Part shown: positions 25,067 to 34,909 of the stretch, in pieces
Position numbering within the stretch: the stretch's first letter is position 1
Layout of the letters: every line of letters starts with the position of its first letter
Source: Halotia branconii CENA392
GTDB lineage: Bacteria; Cyanobacteriota; Cyanobacteriia; Cyanobacteriales; Nostocaceae
Length of the DNA stretch: 64,000 nucleotides
Direction: 5' to 3'
Assembly: GCF_029953635.1 (NCBI RefSeq)
Contig: NZ_CP124543.1
Location: forward strand, 4,505,455-4,569,454
Translations under genes and position numbers: made by a program
Notes under the pieces: generated by a model
Database searches by the model: none
Seen by the model: the letters and a program-made list of their open reading frames with translations, nothing else
What the model was told of the DNA's origin: nothing

Positions 25067-25657
25067 TTATATAGCAGGTCTGAGACTAGCACCTGTATAA
25101 CCTGTAAAAATCCACAGAATAGAGCGAGCAACATCACGAGTTATATGCATGGTGGATTCTTTGGATTGATCTGAAGCTACAGAAAGTGGAGTAAAGGTAA
25201 TACCTTGACTACCTAAAACAAGAGTAGCGATCGCTTTAGCTCTGGGCATGTGAAAATCGGAAGTAATCAGGTATAAATGCTGTATTTTGCGTTGTCTAAA
25301 ATCTGGAATTAGGGTAGTGAAGTTAGTAACTGTATCAACAGCACGATAGTCCAAGTGAAGACGGCTATCTAAAATACCTGCATCTTTAAAAATCTTGCGT
25401 ATTTTATGAGAAGGAATACCAGAAGAAATCCAAATTTCTAGGGATGGATACCAATGAGCAAATTCAGCAGTAAATTCTTCTCGCTCTCCTAATGTAGTGC
25501 CACCGAGCATGAAAATAGCTTGGGGTTGTGGTGCTTGGTAAGAGGCGATCGCTAAACGTACAGGAATCAGAACCAGTGTTGTCAGGATAAAAATTACTGG
25601 AGCCAAAATCAAATATTTTGTTAGTTGACGTTTGGATAATTTTACCCATCCTCTCAT
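25067..25657 (-). CDS. YdcF/SanA family (DUF218) protein
   Basis: 196 residues. One membrane anchor near residues 15-37 (LILAPVIFILTTLVLIPV), then the DUF218 fold: PQAIFMLGGTTLGEREEF, a substrate-nucleotide loop, LYLITSDFHMPRAKAIATL and the C-terminal HITRDVARSILW. Such proteins are often placed near cell-envelope genes and are thought to act on polyprenyl carriers or exported glycans. The function of this one is open. Co-transcribed with the acetyltransferase. Confidence 0.85.
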   Translation of the reverse strand: MRGWVKLSKRQLTKYLILAPVIFILTTLVLIPVRLAIASYQAPQPQAIFMLGGTTLGEREEFTAEFAHWYPSLEIWISSGIPSHKIRKIFKDAGILDSRLHLDYRAVDTVTNFTTLIPDFRQRKIQHLYLITSDFHMPRAKAIATLVLGSQGITFTPLSVASDQSKESTMHITRDVARSILWIFTGYTGASLRPAI

Positions 25658-26443
25658 AAATTTAACTTATGATTTTCAAAAAAGTTTCAAGGACTAAGAT
25701 ATTTAAAAATGAGTCACAGGAAGGCTTTTAAATTGACTTCATCATTGGGTTTAAATCTTATTTGCAATCAGTTACAAAGTCAAGCTATTTTCTGCGAAAT
25801 ATTGATAATTTGATTTTCAGATTGTGATGCTAGTGCTTACAGGATAACAGTTTGAGTGATACTGAAATTTTCTCAATCTTTGTAAAAACTCTACTATTAT
25901 CCTTTCAAATAAACGAGATAATTTCTATTGAAGTATGTGTGATACACGAATAAATCATCGGTTTAGCACCATAAAAATAAATTTAATTATTTGCCGAAAA
26001 TATTGCTAGTTATAGTTTCTACAGTTTTTAAATGCCATTAAACGCACGTAATTTTACTGTAATACTATTGACGCTATGTGAATTTATGGTAAATTTACCC
26101 ATGCGGAATAAGAAATTTTCATGTTTATTGAGGAGGTAGCAGTTAACTATTCACAGCATCTTTTGGATTTGTGCGATCGTATTCCAAACTACTCTCTCAA
26201 ACCTAGTTTCTTCATCAATTTAACTTAGTGTTAGTCACAATTTAAGGTTTCAGTTCAAACTCTTTCTGTAGATAAGTTTTACGGCTTACCAAGGTCAATC
26301 AGTTGTTGAAAAGCTACCAAAAGTAGTTAATGTTTTCGTGCAATTTTGATACTTTCTAGTGTGTATCCCTCAATACTTCTGAACTTCTGAATTTAGATAG
26401 AAGTGTGTTCGCAAAATCAAGACAATCGGCGGATGAGGTTCTT
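25658..26443. other. Long AT-rich leader of the CBM protein gene
   Basis: 786 bp between divergent genes. I see no credible open frame or RNA gene. It must contain both promoters; a ribosome-site-like GAGGAGG at about 26130 is followed only by a stop after a few codons. Confidence 0.3.
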
Positions 26444-29008
26444 ATGAAGCTTTTTAATAACGTTCTGACAGCAGTCTATTCTCCTGCTGTTATCTTTTGT
26501 ATTGCTTTCATTGGTGCAGTTCCCACCAATGCAGCTAATCTAGTTTCAACAAATACATCTCGAACAGCATTCAACCAAATCAGTGTCCCAGACAAGACTT
26601 CAGATATAACTGTCAATGGCAGTCATACTGCATCACTTCAAACAACAAAAGTCAAAGACACCAATAATAACTATGTTCTCAATAGTGATTTAGACAAGTT
26701 GATTGCCAACATCCAATTAGCACAGGCAACAACTGCACCTATCCGTATAGAAGCAGAAAGTATGACAAGAAGCGTGTATCGCTTGGAGTCAAACAGTCTT
26801 GCTTCAGGTGGTTCAATGATCAGCTTGGCCGGAAGTAGTTCCACAGAGAAAGGTACTGCCAAAACTACCTTTAGTGGAACCGCAGGAAACTACGATGTAG
26901 TGGTCGCCTACTACGATGAGAACGATGGTGTGGCTAGTTTGGCAGTGAAGATCAAAGGCAGCCAAGTAGATACTTGGAGTCTGAACCAAGACTTAGGTAC
27001 TAACTATGTCACTAATAACAATCGAGTGCGCCGTACCGTAGCTACAGGCGTAACACTCAACTCAGGAGATGTGCTTGAAATTGAAGGGACAGAGAATAGC
27101 GGAGAGTATGCCAGAGTAGATTACGTGGAATTGATACCCACCAGTCAAACAACACCAGATCCAACACCAACACCCAGTAGTACTTCCTGGAAAGAACGGA
27201 TTCTCAACTCTGATGGCAGTATAAATTGGACAGAATACACCAACGTAGCGCAGAACTATCACAAGCGCGAAATGATCGATTATCGTTTCGGTCCTAAATA
27301 TAGCGACTTTCACACCACAGCAGAATCGTTCCCGTTGGTATATCAACCATCAAGCGATGGTATTATTCGCAAAAATGCTGGTTCTTGGTGTCGAGTAGAA
27401 CCGGGAACAGACGGTGATCCAGGAGCAGCTTGGATCACCTCAGGTCAGATGCTATTTTCGCCTGATGCGGATGCACCTGCCCAATATAGATTCGGCTCAT
27501 CAAATATGAGAAATTCTGATGGTGCTATTAGCTTCACTGATAATGGATTGTGTTTGAGGGCGCGTGCAGAGTGGACACCAGATTGGTGGAATCGTAATGG
27601 TATCAGTGTTCCAATAACTCCAGCAGTCAGCGAATATGACGAAGCTTCTGGTGGGACACTGCCACTACCACCAATTGCAACAGCTAGAGGAGTTGGTGGT
27701 GCTTCTGTGACAGGCTTTTTAGCCTTCCAAAATGGACTCATAGGAATTGCTGGAACTGGTAATGATGGATATAGTCTCGAAGGATATCTCAACCGTTCGG
27801 TAAAACTTGATGCAGGGAAAGTCCCGACAGCAATGACAGTTACTAACAACAACGAGTTTGTGTTAGTAACGGTTTGGGATACTGTTAACCGCAAAGGACA
27901 AGTAGCAGTATTGGCTGTGAAAAATCGCCAGAACGCACAAGAAAAGAGATTTTACTGGGGCTTGCCAGGATGGCCAACTGTTCAAGACCTTAAAGTGATT
28001 GGATACATTGATTTACCTTTTGCTGCACCAAATGCGATAGATGTGACAGTAAGTACTAGATTAGGAAATCCAAGAGGAAATAATGATAATTACAATGATG
28101 ATTTAAATTCTCAATCAGTGCGTAACACTTGGTACAACAGGCAATGGGATGATACCAATAATAAGTGGAAACAAACTGCTCAAAGTGGATATGCGATCGT
28201 CAGTTCACGAGCAGAAAATAAGGTTGCATTGATCGACCTTCGTCCTTTGCTAAAGTACTATCGTCAGATGTACTTGACTACTCAAGCAAACTTCGACCAA
28301 ACAAAGAATGAAGGTACATCTGCAAACCAATGGCCATACGCATTTAGTTACGCACCACAGCAGAAGCCAGTTATAGCAAAAGTGTTGACAGTAAACCAAC
28401 CAACATCAGTTGCTACAGGTAATTGGTGGAATACTGCTTACTCTCCAAGAGCAGAAAGATATGGTGAAGAACGCAAGCCTCTGATGATAGCATATATCGC
28501 TTCTATGGATGGCAATGTGCGAATGTATGATGTTCAGTCGATGATTTATCCAAATGCTACGGCTGCTGTTTCTGATAATCCGTTTAAATCATTCCAAGTT
28601 GGTAAAAATCCAGTTCAGATGTTTCATGGATTTTTTAGCACTGCAAATGATGATCTGTTCATTGTCAGTCGTGGAGATCGAGCAATTTATTATGCATTTT
28701 ATAATGGTATAATCAACGGAGTATTACGTGATTCTCGCCTTAAAGATCCCGTAAGTGTTGGAGTATCAATAGACCATGCCGGATATGGTGGCTCCGGGCC
28801 AAGTAAAACGATGTATAGTCATGTTATGTCAGTAATGGACTTTAGTGGCAAACAAGCTGTTAACTACATGGTCAATGACGGTTATAATAGGAATGGCGAA
28901 AGAATACCGTTTACTGGATCAAATGGAGAAAACCTAATATTCATGCACGGGTTTTCCAATCCGGTCAAAGGCAATCCATTTATGGTCACCTTTGAAGAAG
29001 TCATTTAG
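26444..29008 (+). CDS. Secreted protein with CBM6/35-like module and long propeller-like C-terminal domain
   Basis: 854 residues from the ATG at 26444 (GAGG precedes it); a GTG at 26405 would add 13 residues in front of the signal peptide (MKLFNNVLTAVYSPAVIFCI, cleavage near 31). Residues 99-232 resemble a family 6/35 carbohydrate-binding module: IRIEAESMT..., SGTAGNYDVVVAYYDENDG, SGDVLEIEGTENSGEYARVD. A PT-rich linker (233-248) leads to about 600 residues I cannot place in a known enzyme family; beta-strand patterns such as NNEFVLVTVWDTV, AIVSSRAENKVALID, AYIASMDGNVRMYD and NDDLFIVSRGDRA suggest a propeller. It borders the glycan gene cluster. Glycan-binding surface protein inferred. Confidence 0.75.
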   Translation: MKLFNNVLTAVYSPAVIFCIAFIGAVPTNAANLVSTNTSRTAFNQISVPDKTSDITVNGSHTASLQTTKVKDTNNNYVLNSDLDKLIANIQLAQATTAPIRIEAESMTRSVYRLESNSLASGGSMISLAGSSSTEKGTAKTTFSGTAGNYDVVVAYYDENDGVASLAVKIKGSQVDTWSLNQDLGTNYVTNNNRVRRTVATGVTLNSGDVLEIEGTENSGEYARVDYVELIPTSQTTPDPTPTPSSTSWKERILNSDGSINWTEYTNVAQNYHKREMIDYRFGPKYSDFHTTAESFPLVYQPSSDGIIRKNAGSWCRVEPGTDGDPGAAWITSGQMLFSPDADAPAQYRFGSSNMRNSDGAISFTDNGLCLRARAEWTPDWWNRNGISVPITPAVSEYDEASGGTLPLPPIATARGVGGASVTGFLAFQNGLIGIAGTGNDGYSLEGYLNRSVKLDAGKVPTAMTVTNNNEFVLVTVWDTVNRKGQVAVLAVKNRQNAQEKRFYWGLPGWPTVQDLKVIGYIDLPFAAPNAIDVTVSTRLGNPRGNNDNYNDDLNSQSVRNTWYNRQWDDTNNKWKQTAQSGYAIVSSRAENKVALIDLRPLLKYYRQMYLTTQANFDQTKNEGTSANQWPYAFSYAPQQKPVIAKVLTVNQPTSVATGNWWNTAYSPRAERYGEERKPLMIAYIASMDGNVRMYDVQSMIYPNATAAVSDNPFKSFQVGKNPVQMFHGFFSTANDDLFIVSRGDRAIYYAFYNGIINGVLRDSRLKDPVSVGVSIDHAGYGGSGPSKTMYSHVMSVMDFSGKQAVNYMVNDGYNRNGERIPFTGSNGENLIFMHGFSNPVKGNPFMVTFEEVI

Positions 29009-29044
29009 AATCCTTATTCTACATAGCTTGAAATAGTTTCAATC

Positions 29045-29079
29045 AAAACCTTGTACACAATTATTCTGTACAAGGTTTT
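29045..29079 (+). terminator. Strong rho-independent terminator
   Basis: A perfect 13-bp stem AAAACCTTGTACA (29045-29057) and TGTACAAGGTTTT (29067-29079) with a 9-nt loop is followed by ATACTATTTTTTTC. It ends the CBM-protein transcript and may also stop the convergent glycan operon. Confidence 0.85.
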
Positions 29080-29172
29080 ATACTATTTTTTTCACGGTTT
29101 AATTCAATTTTCTATAGCCAAAACAATAATCCAATATCTTTTGAATTGGCGATGCAAATTAACTATGAATAT

Positions 29173-30186
29173 TCAACGAGTAGGTATAGGTAAAGCTAGA
29201 GAACAACCTTGAAACTTTTGTTGTATGCAAAGCTGCTGAAAAATTAAATTTGCTGCTACCTCATAACCCATTTCAGTTAAATGAACTTCATCTCGAAAGT
29301 AAGTTTCAACAACATTAGTAGGAAGTTTCGACCAAGCCTCGTAAGTATCAAATAGTGGTACTTGTAAAGACTTAAGGACTTTCATAAACTCTGGTTTGTA
29401 AGGTGGAGTTGTTGGTTTAGGAATTAAGTCATAACGGTTAGGTGTAAAAAGAACATAAACTGGTCTTTTTTGCTCCCGCACTAACTTGACTGCTGCTTTA
29501 AAAAATTCCATATTTTTATGAAACTGTTGATTCTCTTGTGCAGGATAAATTTGAGGAATTTCCTGATTAGAAAATGGATTTAAGTTAACGTTTCCCAGCA
29601 ATCGAGGTAATACATAGCGAGTTAAAGCCTCTTGAATTGCTGACAAAGAATGAACTGGGTAGTTAGGATCGTGTCCAACACGTTCGCTTGTGCTGGTAGG
29701 TTGAGTTAGGTCGTGTGTACCAATTTGTAAAATTACAGCATCGCTATCAAAAATGCCAAATTCTTTTAAATAACCAAAGTGATTACCAATTCCCCATGAA
29801 CCCGCAGAAGCATTCAATATTTCTGTAGGCTGTCCTGAAGCTTTAAGTTTCGCTTCTAATTGTTCAGTAATTATTTTTTTTTGGTCAATAGGATTACCAC
29901 CGTTGAGAACAGAATCTCCAACCATTAAAATTCTGAGTGTTCCTTTTGTTTTTTTGAGGTTTATAGATTCAGAACGCTGAGAATACTCGTTATATTGTAT
30001 GCGTTTGCCAAAGCGTACTAAATTTTGGTTTGGTTGAAAACGGTAGCCTGTGTAAGTATCAGCTTGGCTTAAAACAGGATTACCCAGACCAAATAAAAGT
30101 CTTAAGGTAACTTCAATAGCTAACAAAGCAGTAATGATTAATATTAGTATTTTATATTTACGAAATTTAGATAATCTTTTCTGCAT
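29173..30186 (-). CDS. Membrane-anchored SGNH/GDSL hydrolase family protein
   Basis: 337 residues from ATG 30186, whose A is shared with the TGA stop of the previous gene. N-terminal anchor (about 12-33), then an SGNH fold: block I MVGDSVLNGG with nucleophile S92, block II-like NASAGSWGIGN, an IGTHDLTQ loop where block III normally shows GxND, and block V DEVHLTEMGY (D299, H302). It could remove or move acyl groups on the exported glycan, fitting the cluster that starts here. The replacement of Asn by His in block III is unusual. Confidence 0.82.
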   Translation of the reverse strand: MQKRLSKFRKYKILILIITALLAIEVTLRLLFGLGNPVLSQADTYTGYRFQPNQNLVRFGKRIQYNEYSQRSESINLKKTKGTLRILMVGDSVLNGGNPIDQKKIITEQLEAKLKASGQPTEILNASAGSWGIGNHFGYLKEFGIFDSDAVILQIGTHDLTQPTSTSERVGHDPNYPVHSLSAIQEALTRYVLPRLLGNVNLNPFSNQEIPQIYPAQENQQFHKNMEFFKAAVKLVREQKRPVYVLFTPNRYDLIPKPTTPPYKPEFMKVLKSLQVPLFDTYEAWSKLPTNVVETYFRDEVHLTEMGYEVAANLIFQQLCIQQKFQGCSLALPIPTR

Positions 30187-30971
30187 CAATTTTGGTTAGT
30201 CTGATTTTGACAAAGTTTTTCATATTCAATCAAGCGAATTGATAACAATGTTTCGGCTAGCATACGCTGGAAAGCATAGTAATATCCAGCCCATCCATCT
30301 AAAACTCCTCCTTTCAAAATTAAACAATAAAATAAAATAATAAAAGGAGCAAAAAGTTTTTGTTTACGAATGCGATCGCCTACACTTAGTTCATTAACTG
30401 GAGTTTCCAGTAATTTTTTCACTTCAATTATCATATAGCGATCTTGCGCCCATAACCAACGACTCAAGGGTTTGCGATCGTCATGATGAATATAGCCAGA
30501 AAGTATTAGTGATTCACCAGTGAGTTGCAAAAGCTGAGTGTGTCCATCATCTATGTAAATTGCTTGTTTTTTGCGAAAAAGAACTTGTCTTGGAGGAAGT
30601 ATTGTACCTCTTAGTGGTTTGCCAAAAACGCAGTATTTAAATCTAGCAAAATAGCCATTTATCTGGTTATTTACAGGTAAAGCTTGAATCTCAGTAATTA
30701 ATTGATCTGTAAGAATGTAATCTGCATCTAAAGAAATTACCCACTCGGATTTAACTTGTTCCAAACCATAGTTCCACTGCGCCGCATGGGTATCAAATTT
30801 GCGTTGAAAAATTTGTACCTGTGGGTAAGAATGCAAAATTTCTAGAGTCTCATCATTACTGTAGCTATCAACAACTATAATCGTTTTAGCCCAAGTTAAA
30901 CGTTGGAGAGTGCGATCAATATTGTTTCTTTCGTTGTATGTAAGGATAAGAGGAGTAATTTTTTCCAGCAT
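30186..30971 (-). CDS. Family 2 glycosyltransferase (WaaE/KdtX-like)
   Basis: 261 residues. GT-A fold: ITPLILTYNERNNIDRTL, IIVVDSYSNDET and the metal-binding D82-x-D84 (SLDADYILTD). The HAAQWNYGLEQ and DDRKPLSRW elements are like the lipopolysaccharide core beta-glucosyltransferase group. Cytoplasmic with a hydrophobic C-terminal stretch (FIILFYCLILKGG) that could touch the membrane. Its stop overlaps the next start, so both are co-transcribed. Confidence 0.88.
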   Translation of the reverse strand: MLEKITPLILTYNERNNIDRTLQRLTWAKTIIVVDSYSNDETLEILHSYPQVQIFQRKFDTHAAQWNYGLEQVKSEWVISLDADYILTDQLITEIQALPVNNQINGYFARFKYCVFGKPLRGTILPPRQVLFRKKQAIYIDDGHTQLLQLTGESLILSGYIHHDDRKPLSRWLWAQDRYMIIEVKKLLETPVNELSVGDRIRKQKLFAPFIILFYCLILKGGVLDGWAGYYYAFQRMLAETLLSIRLIEYEKLCQNQTNQN

Positions 30972-31080
30972 TAAAAAATTCTATTTTCTCTTGTAAACTA
31001 TTGAATTTATTTTTGTGCTAATACTTAATATACTCAGTAAGTGAAATTCATTGAAAGCGGCGAGATAACCTTTCTTTGAT

Positions 31081-32277
31081 CTAAAGTTGAACACAACTTG
31101 GTGCTTCACCACCATTGATCAACCAACGGTAAACAGTTGCCATATCACGGCCAACAGGCTCCCAAGAATATTTTTGTTCTACTAAATATCGTCCTTTCTG
31201 TCCCATAGCCTTAAGTACTTGAGATGACATTTGCATTCCTTCATTGAGGGCTTTAGCCAATGCCTGTTGGTTATTTTCTATCCACCAACCACACTCATAA
31301 GTACTTAAATCCTGCCAAGGGGTACCTTGGGTGGTAATGACTGGAACTCCGTATGCCAAAGACTCTGGCACAACATTACCAAAGTTTTCTGAATGAGTGG
31401 GTAAAACAAATAAATCAGCATTAGCGAAAGCGGCTGCTTTTTTTTCCCCAGAAAGCATACCAGTAAAAGTCACCCGTTTTTCTAAACCAAAGTCTTTGAT
31501 CATAGGCTCTAATTGTGACTGGTAATTAATCAAGTCAGGCCCAGCAATAATGAGATGCCAGTCAAGAAACTCAAAAGCCAATTTATGCCAAACACAAAGT
31601 AAATTATCTAACCCTTTTTTAGGGTGAAGTCTGGATAAAAATAGCAGCCATTTTTTATCTGAAAGTTCAGGATAAACTTCCGTTAAAACTTCTTTACTAG
31701 GTAGTTTTTTCAGGTCAGGTAAATCTACACCGTGAGGAATTACAGCAATGGGTTGTGTAAACCCAAGACTGCGAATAGATTTAAGTTCTGCAATAGAAGT
31801 TGCATGGAAAAGACTAGCACTATTTAAATTTTGCCTTTCATATAAAAGCCAAGCTAATTTTTTTTTCAAAAAAGCATTTTTAAGAGACCAAGGCTCAAGC
31901 ATCCCTTCAGGTGAAATAATTAATGGAATGTGATTACCTACTGCCGATTTACGAGCATAAATATTAGGAAACATCCACATACCATAATTATGAATTAAAT
32001 TTAATTCTGTTGATGCTAATTGCCAAATAGCTTTTTCTGCATTCGGGTGAAATCCTCCAAAGCGTCTTCCCAAAAAGTTTGTTGGAAAGCTATGTAATTT
32101 AACATCTTGGATGGAAACTTGACTACCGAGTTCTGGATCATCAAGAGTAAATAAGTGGCAGTGTATCTCCTGTTTCACAAGGACATTAGCGAATCCTGCA
32201 ATTGCAGGAACTATACCACCTGTATCCTCATTCATGTTGGTAACAACAATGCCAACAGAGAGATTATCACCTTCCAT
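31081..32277 (-). CDS. Family 4-type glycosyltransferase
   Basis: 398 residues. Two-domain GT-B enzyme: N-terminal MEGDNLSVGIVVTNMNEDTG, the middle LLFLSRLHPKKGLDNLL hinge and the terminal E-x7-E motif in HSENFGNVVPESLAYGVPVI. It adds a sugar to a growing glycan at the cytoplasmic face, using a nucleotide sugar. Donor and linkage cannot be read. Confidence 0.88.
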   Translation of the reverse strand: MEGDNLSVGIVVTNMNEDTGGIVPAIAGFANVLVKQEIHCHLFTLDDPELGSQVSIQDVKLHSFPTNFLGRRFGGFHPNAEKAIWQLASTELNLIHNYGMWMFPNIYARKSAVGNHIPLIISPEGMLEPWSLKNAFLKKKLAWLLYERQNLNSASLFHATSIAELKSIRSLGFTQPIAVIPHGVDLPDLKKLPSKEVLTEVYPELSDKKWLLFLSRLHPKKGLDNLLCVWHKLAFEFLDWHLIIAGPDLINYQSQLEPMIKDFGLEKRVTFTGMLSGEKKAAAFANADLFVLPTHSENFGNVVPESLAYGVPVITTQGTPWQDLSTYECGWWIENNQQALAKALNEGMQMSSQVLKAMGQKGRYLVEQKYSWEPVGRDMATVYRWLINGGEAPSCVQL

Positions 32278-32324
32278 GTTTGAATTTGTCCTTTGTTTAA
32301 GTTATGTATGCCAGCGCAGTTAAA

Positions 32325-33491
32325 TTATTTTAGCGATTCAGTTAACGTTAATTGTTGCTTTAAAAGTTCAATGAGAGTCTGTTGAAACTGAGCAAAGCCA
32401 AAAATATTAATGACTTTTTGACGCAGTAATTCGGGCTGATAAATGATTTGGTTAGGATAAGTACCTTGTAAAATTTGAATAAGGGTTTGAGCAAGTACAT
32501 CGATATTGTCTGGGTCGATTAATGCTCCCAGTTGACCGTGACACAGTGCATCAATCGCTCCATCTTGGTTTCCTCCCAACGTTGGCTTGCCACAAGCTAG
32601 AGCTTCTAGATAAACAATGCCAAATCCTTCACCTTTGCTAGGCATCGCAAAAACATCACATAAGTTATAGTGAGCAACGAGTTCGTGATCTGGAATGAAT
32701 CCGGCAAGAGTTACATAATCTTGTAAATTCAAACTTTGTATTAATTGCTCAATCCGCGGACGATCATCGCCTTTGCCAACAATAAGATAGTGAACATTGG
32801 GAATTTGCTGTCTAATTTGTGGTAATGCTTTAATTACTTGGTCATAGCCTTTGTAGCCATCGCTACGAGATAGTCGAGCTACAGTTAAAATTGTCGGCTG
32901 ATCTAAAGTTAAACCGTATCGTTCTAGTAATAGTTTTGGTTTAGGAGCAATCTCAAATCGACTAGCGTCAAAAGTTACAGGCAACAAAGATATCTGATTT
33001 GGATCAAGCTTTTGTTCTTTAAGGAGGCGATCGCGTGTATAATTGCTGACTGAAATTACTTTTGAAGCAGTTTTTAAGGCTTTTTGTTTGATTTGATCTT
33101 TAATACCCCAAGCATCAGTGCCATGAACTACTATCCAATAGGGAGTTCCTGTTAAGCGGTAAACCCAATAAGCGACAGGAGCAAAGTTGATGTGGCCACA
33201 TACAATCAGTGTTGGGCGTTTTTTTAGTGAACTTGTTAGTAAACTTAATGTAAAAATTAATGTTCGTAAGACATTAGGAACATTTCCATGAAAATGAAAT
33301 AGAATATTATTATATGAACAAAAATTTTCAATTTTTTTACCTTGATCAAGTTTATTATAAACTTGAATTTTAAACTCAGGTAAATTTTCGACTATTACTT
33401 TCAATACGTCCAATAAGTAAACCTGTATACCTCCTTTAAAATCAAACAAATTTGGAAACCAAAGATTAATAGTTTTATCGTCATTATTCAT
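32325..33491 (-). CDS. Family 4-type glycosyltransferase
   Basis: 388 residues. GT-B fold with PNLFDFKGGIQVYLLDVLKV at the start, ILTVARLSRSDGYKGYDQVI and KGEGFGIVYLEALACGKPTL carrying the E-x7-E pair. Co-directional with its neighbours, 47 bp from the next gene. Like many cluster members, it is AT-rich. Confidence 0.88.
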   Translation of the reverse strand: MNNDDKTINLWFPNLFDFKGGIQVYLLDVLKVIVENLPEFKIQVYNKLDQGKKIENFCSYNNILFHFHGNVPNVLRTLIFTLSLLTSSLKKRPTLIVCGHINFAPVAYWVYRLTGTPYWIVVHGTDAWGIKDQIKQKALKTASKVISVSNYTRDRLLKEQKLDPNQISLLPVTFDASRFEIAPKPKLLLERYGLTLDQPTILTVARLSRSDGYKGYDQVIKALPQIRQQIPNVHYLIVGKGDDRPRIEQLIQSLNLQDYVTLAGFIPDHELVAHYNLCDVFAMPSKGEGFGIVYLEALACGKPTLGGNQDGAIDALCHGQLGALIDPDNIDVLAQTLIQILQGTYPNQIIYQPELLRQKVINIFGFAQFQQTLIELLKQQLTLTESLK

Positions 33492-33529
33492 AATATTTTG
33501 TTTGCAGCCCCAAACTTATATCAACTTAA

Positions 33530-34909
33530 TCATAAAACATTATAAAGATTAGTTTTTTGGTAATAATTATGAATCTCTAATCTGGGTAATAGAAATATAA
33601 AGCCACTTAAAAACCAATAATAAACTACAGCGAGAGGATGAAAAACAACTTGACTTGGTAGAAATTGTAAATGAATTAAAAAAGCAACTAATGCCATGTC
33701 TTTTAAGAAAGCATTTTGGAGCTTTCTATATACAAACCAAAGCGCCATCATTAAAAAAATACGTGTTCCATACCAAAATATAACACCAATTAATCCAACT
33801 TCAATAGTGATTCGATGTATTTCTGCCTCGCCACTTGGGGGGCTTATACCAGCAGGTAAAGACAAGAGTCTTTTTATAGGCTGAACTCCTGACTGAGTTG
33901 CACCAGTGCCATATCCATCAATAACAGATTTGCCAGGAATAGACTGAATAGATAAAGCATAGGTTATTCGATCAGAAAATTCGCTTGATGAAGCACCACG
34001 AGTTGTAAACGCATCAATTGCTGGAGCAAAATAACGAGATAAAAGAAATACTACAACTACGGATGGAATAGCTATTTTTTTAAGAAATTTCAAAATTATA
34101 GAAAAATTATCAACACTCTTAGCCCATAAATAACCTAATAAAATTAAAACTGAATTTATCATTACTCCCCTAGAACCAGTCATAAAACAATTAATTATTA
34201 CCAAGAATAACTCTAAAAATATAATGACTTTCCAGAAGAAAGATTGTTTTTTTTGAGTTGTTATCAAGGGTAATAAAAAACCAAAACAAATTGTCAAATA
34301 AGCCGTGTAAATGTTGGGAAAAGCAAACACACTAGATATTCTAATTTTACCTTCACCAAAGCCAAGTGCTTCCGATGCTTCTTCTCCTCCAGGAGCTATA
34401 TTGAGAAAACTAGAGGGTGAACTATAAAATTGAAATATTCCAAGAACACAAACTGGAATCAAGCATAAAAGATAATTGCGTAAAAAATTAAAAAAATCTT
34501 CCTCAGAATCGAAAAGATAAGGAAGCATCCACATTAAAGGAATATACAATAGGTAGCGACTCAGACCAAATAGTCCAATGATTGGTGAGCCTAAATCAGG
34601 ATTAAAAGACTGAAAAAGTAACCAAATTGAAGCTATAAACAAAAATATATAAGCATAAGATAGATAATTATTCTTGATTAATGGTCGATCTTTATAAGAA
34701 AAAATAAAAAATTTCAGATAAGCAATAATCAGAAAAAAATCTTTAATGAGATAAATTAAATTACTAGCTTGAGGTAAAAACCACTTTCGCAAAGCTCCAT
34801 CAAGAATAACAACAAATAAGACACACTTGACTATATTTTGCCAGCTTAGGTTAACAACCGCAAAAAATATAATTATCAAAAAGGGGAGAGCCAAAAGTAT
34901 TATGTTCAC
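33530..34909 (-). CDS. O-antigen polymerase/ligase-like membrane protein
   Basis: 459 residues with about eleven or twelve hydrophobic spans. The periplasmic loop signature of the Wzy_C/ligase group is seen: NCFMTGSRGVMINSVLIL, followed by a long polar loop (TTRGASSSEFSDRITYALSI) and later membrane spans. Such proteins polymerise or ligate polyprenyl-linked glycan units on the outer face of the inner membrane. The GTG start overlaps the TGA of the upstream gene by four bases (GTGA), so translation is coupled. Polymerase versus ligase cannot be settled from sequence. Confidence 0.82.
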   Translation of the reverse strand: MNIILLALPFLIIIFFAVVNLSWQNIVKCVLFVVILDGALRKWFLPQASNLIYLIKDFFLIIAYLKFFIFSYKDRPLIKNNYLSYAYIFLFIASIWLLFQSFNPDLGSPIIGLFGLSRYLLYIPLMWMLPYLFDSEEDFFNFLRNYLLCLIPVCVLGIFQFYSSPSSFLNIAPGGEEASEALGFGEGKIRISSVFAFPNIYTAYLTICFGFLLPLITTQKKQSFFWKVIIFLELFLVIINCFMTGSRGVMINSVLILLGYLWAKSVDNFSIILKFLKKIAIPSVVVVFLLSRYFAPAIDAFTTRGASSSEFSDRITYALSIQSIPGKSVIDGYGTGATQSGVQPIKRLLSLPAGISPPSGEAEIHRITIEVGLIGVIFWYGTRIFLMMALWFVYRKLQNAFLKDMALVAFLIHLQFLPSQVVFHPLAVVYYWFLSGFIFLLPRLEIHNYYQKTNLYNVL

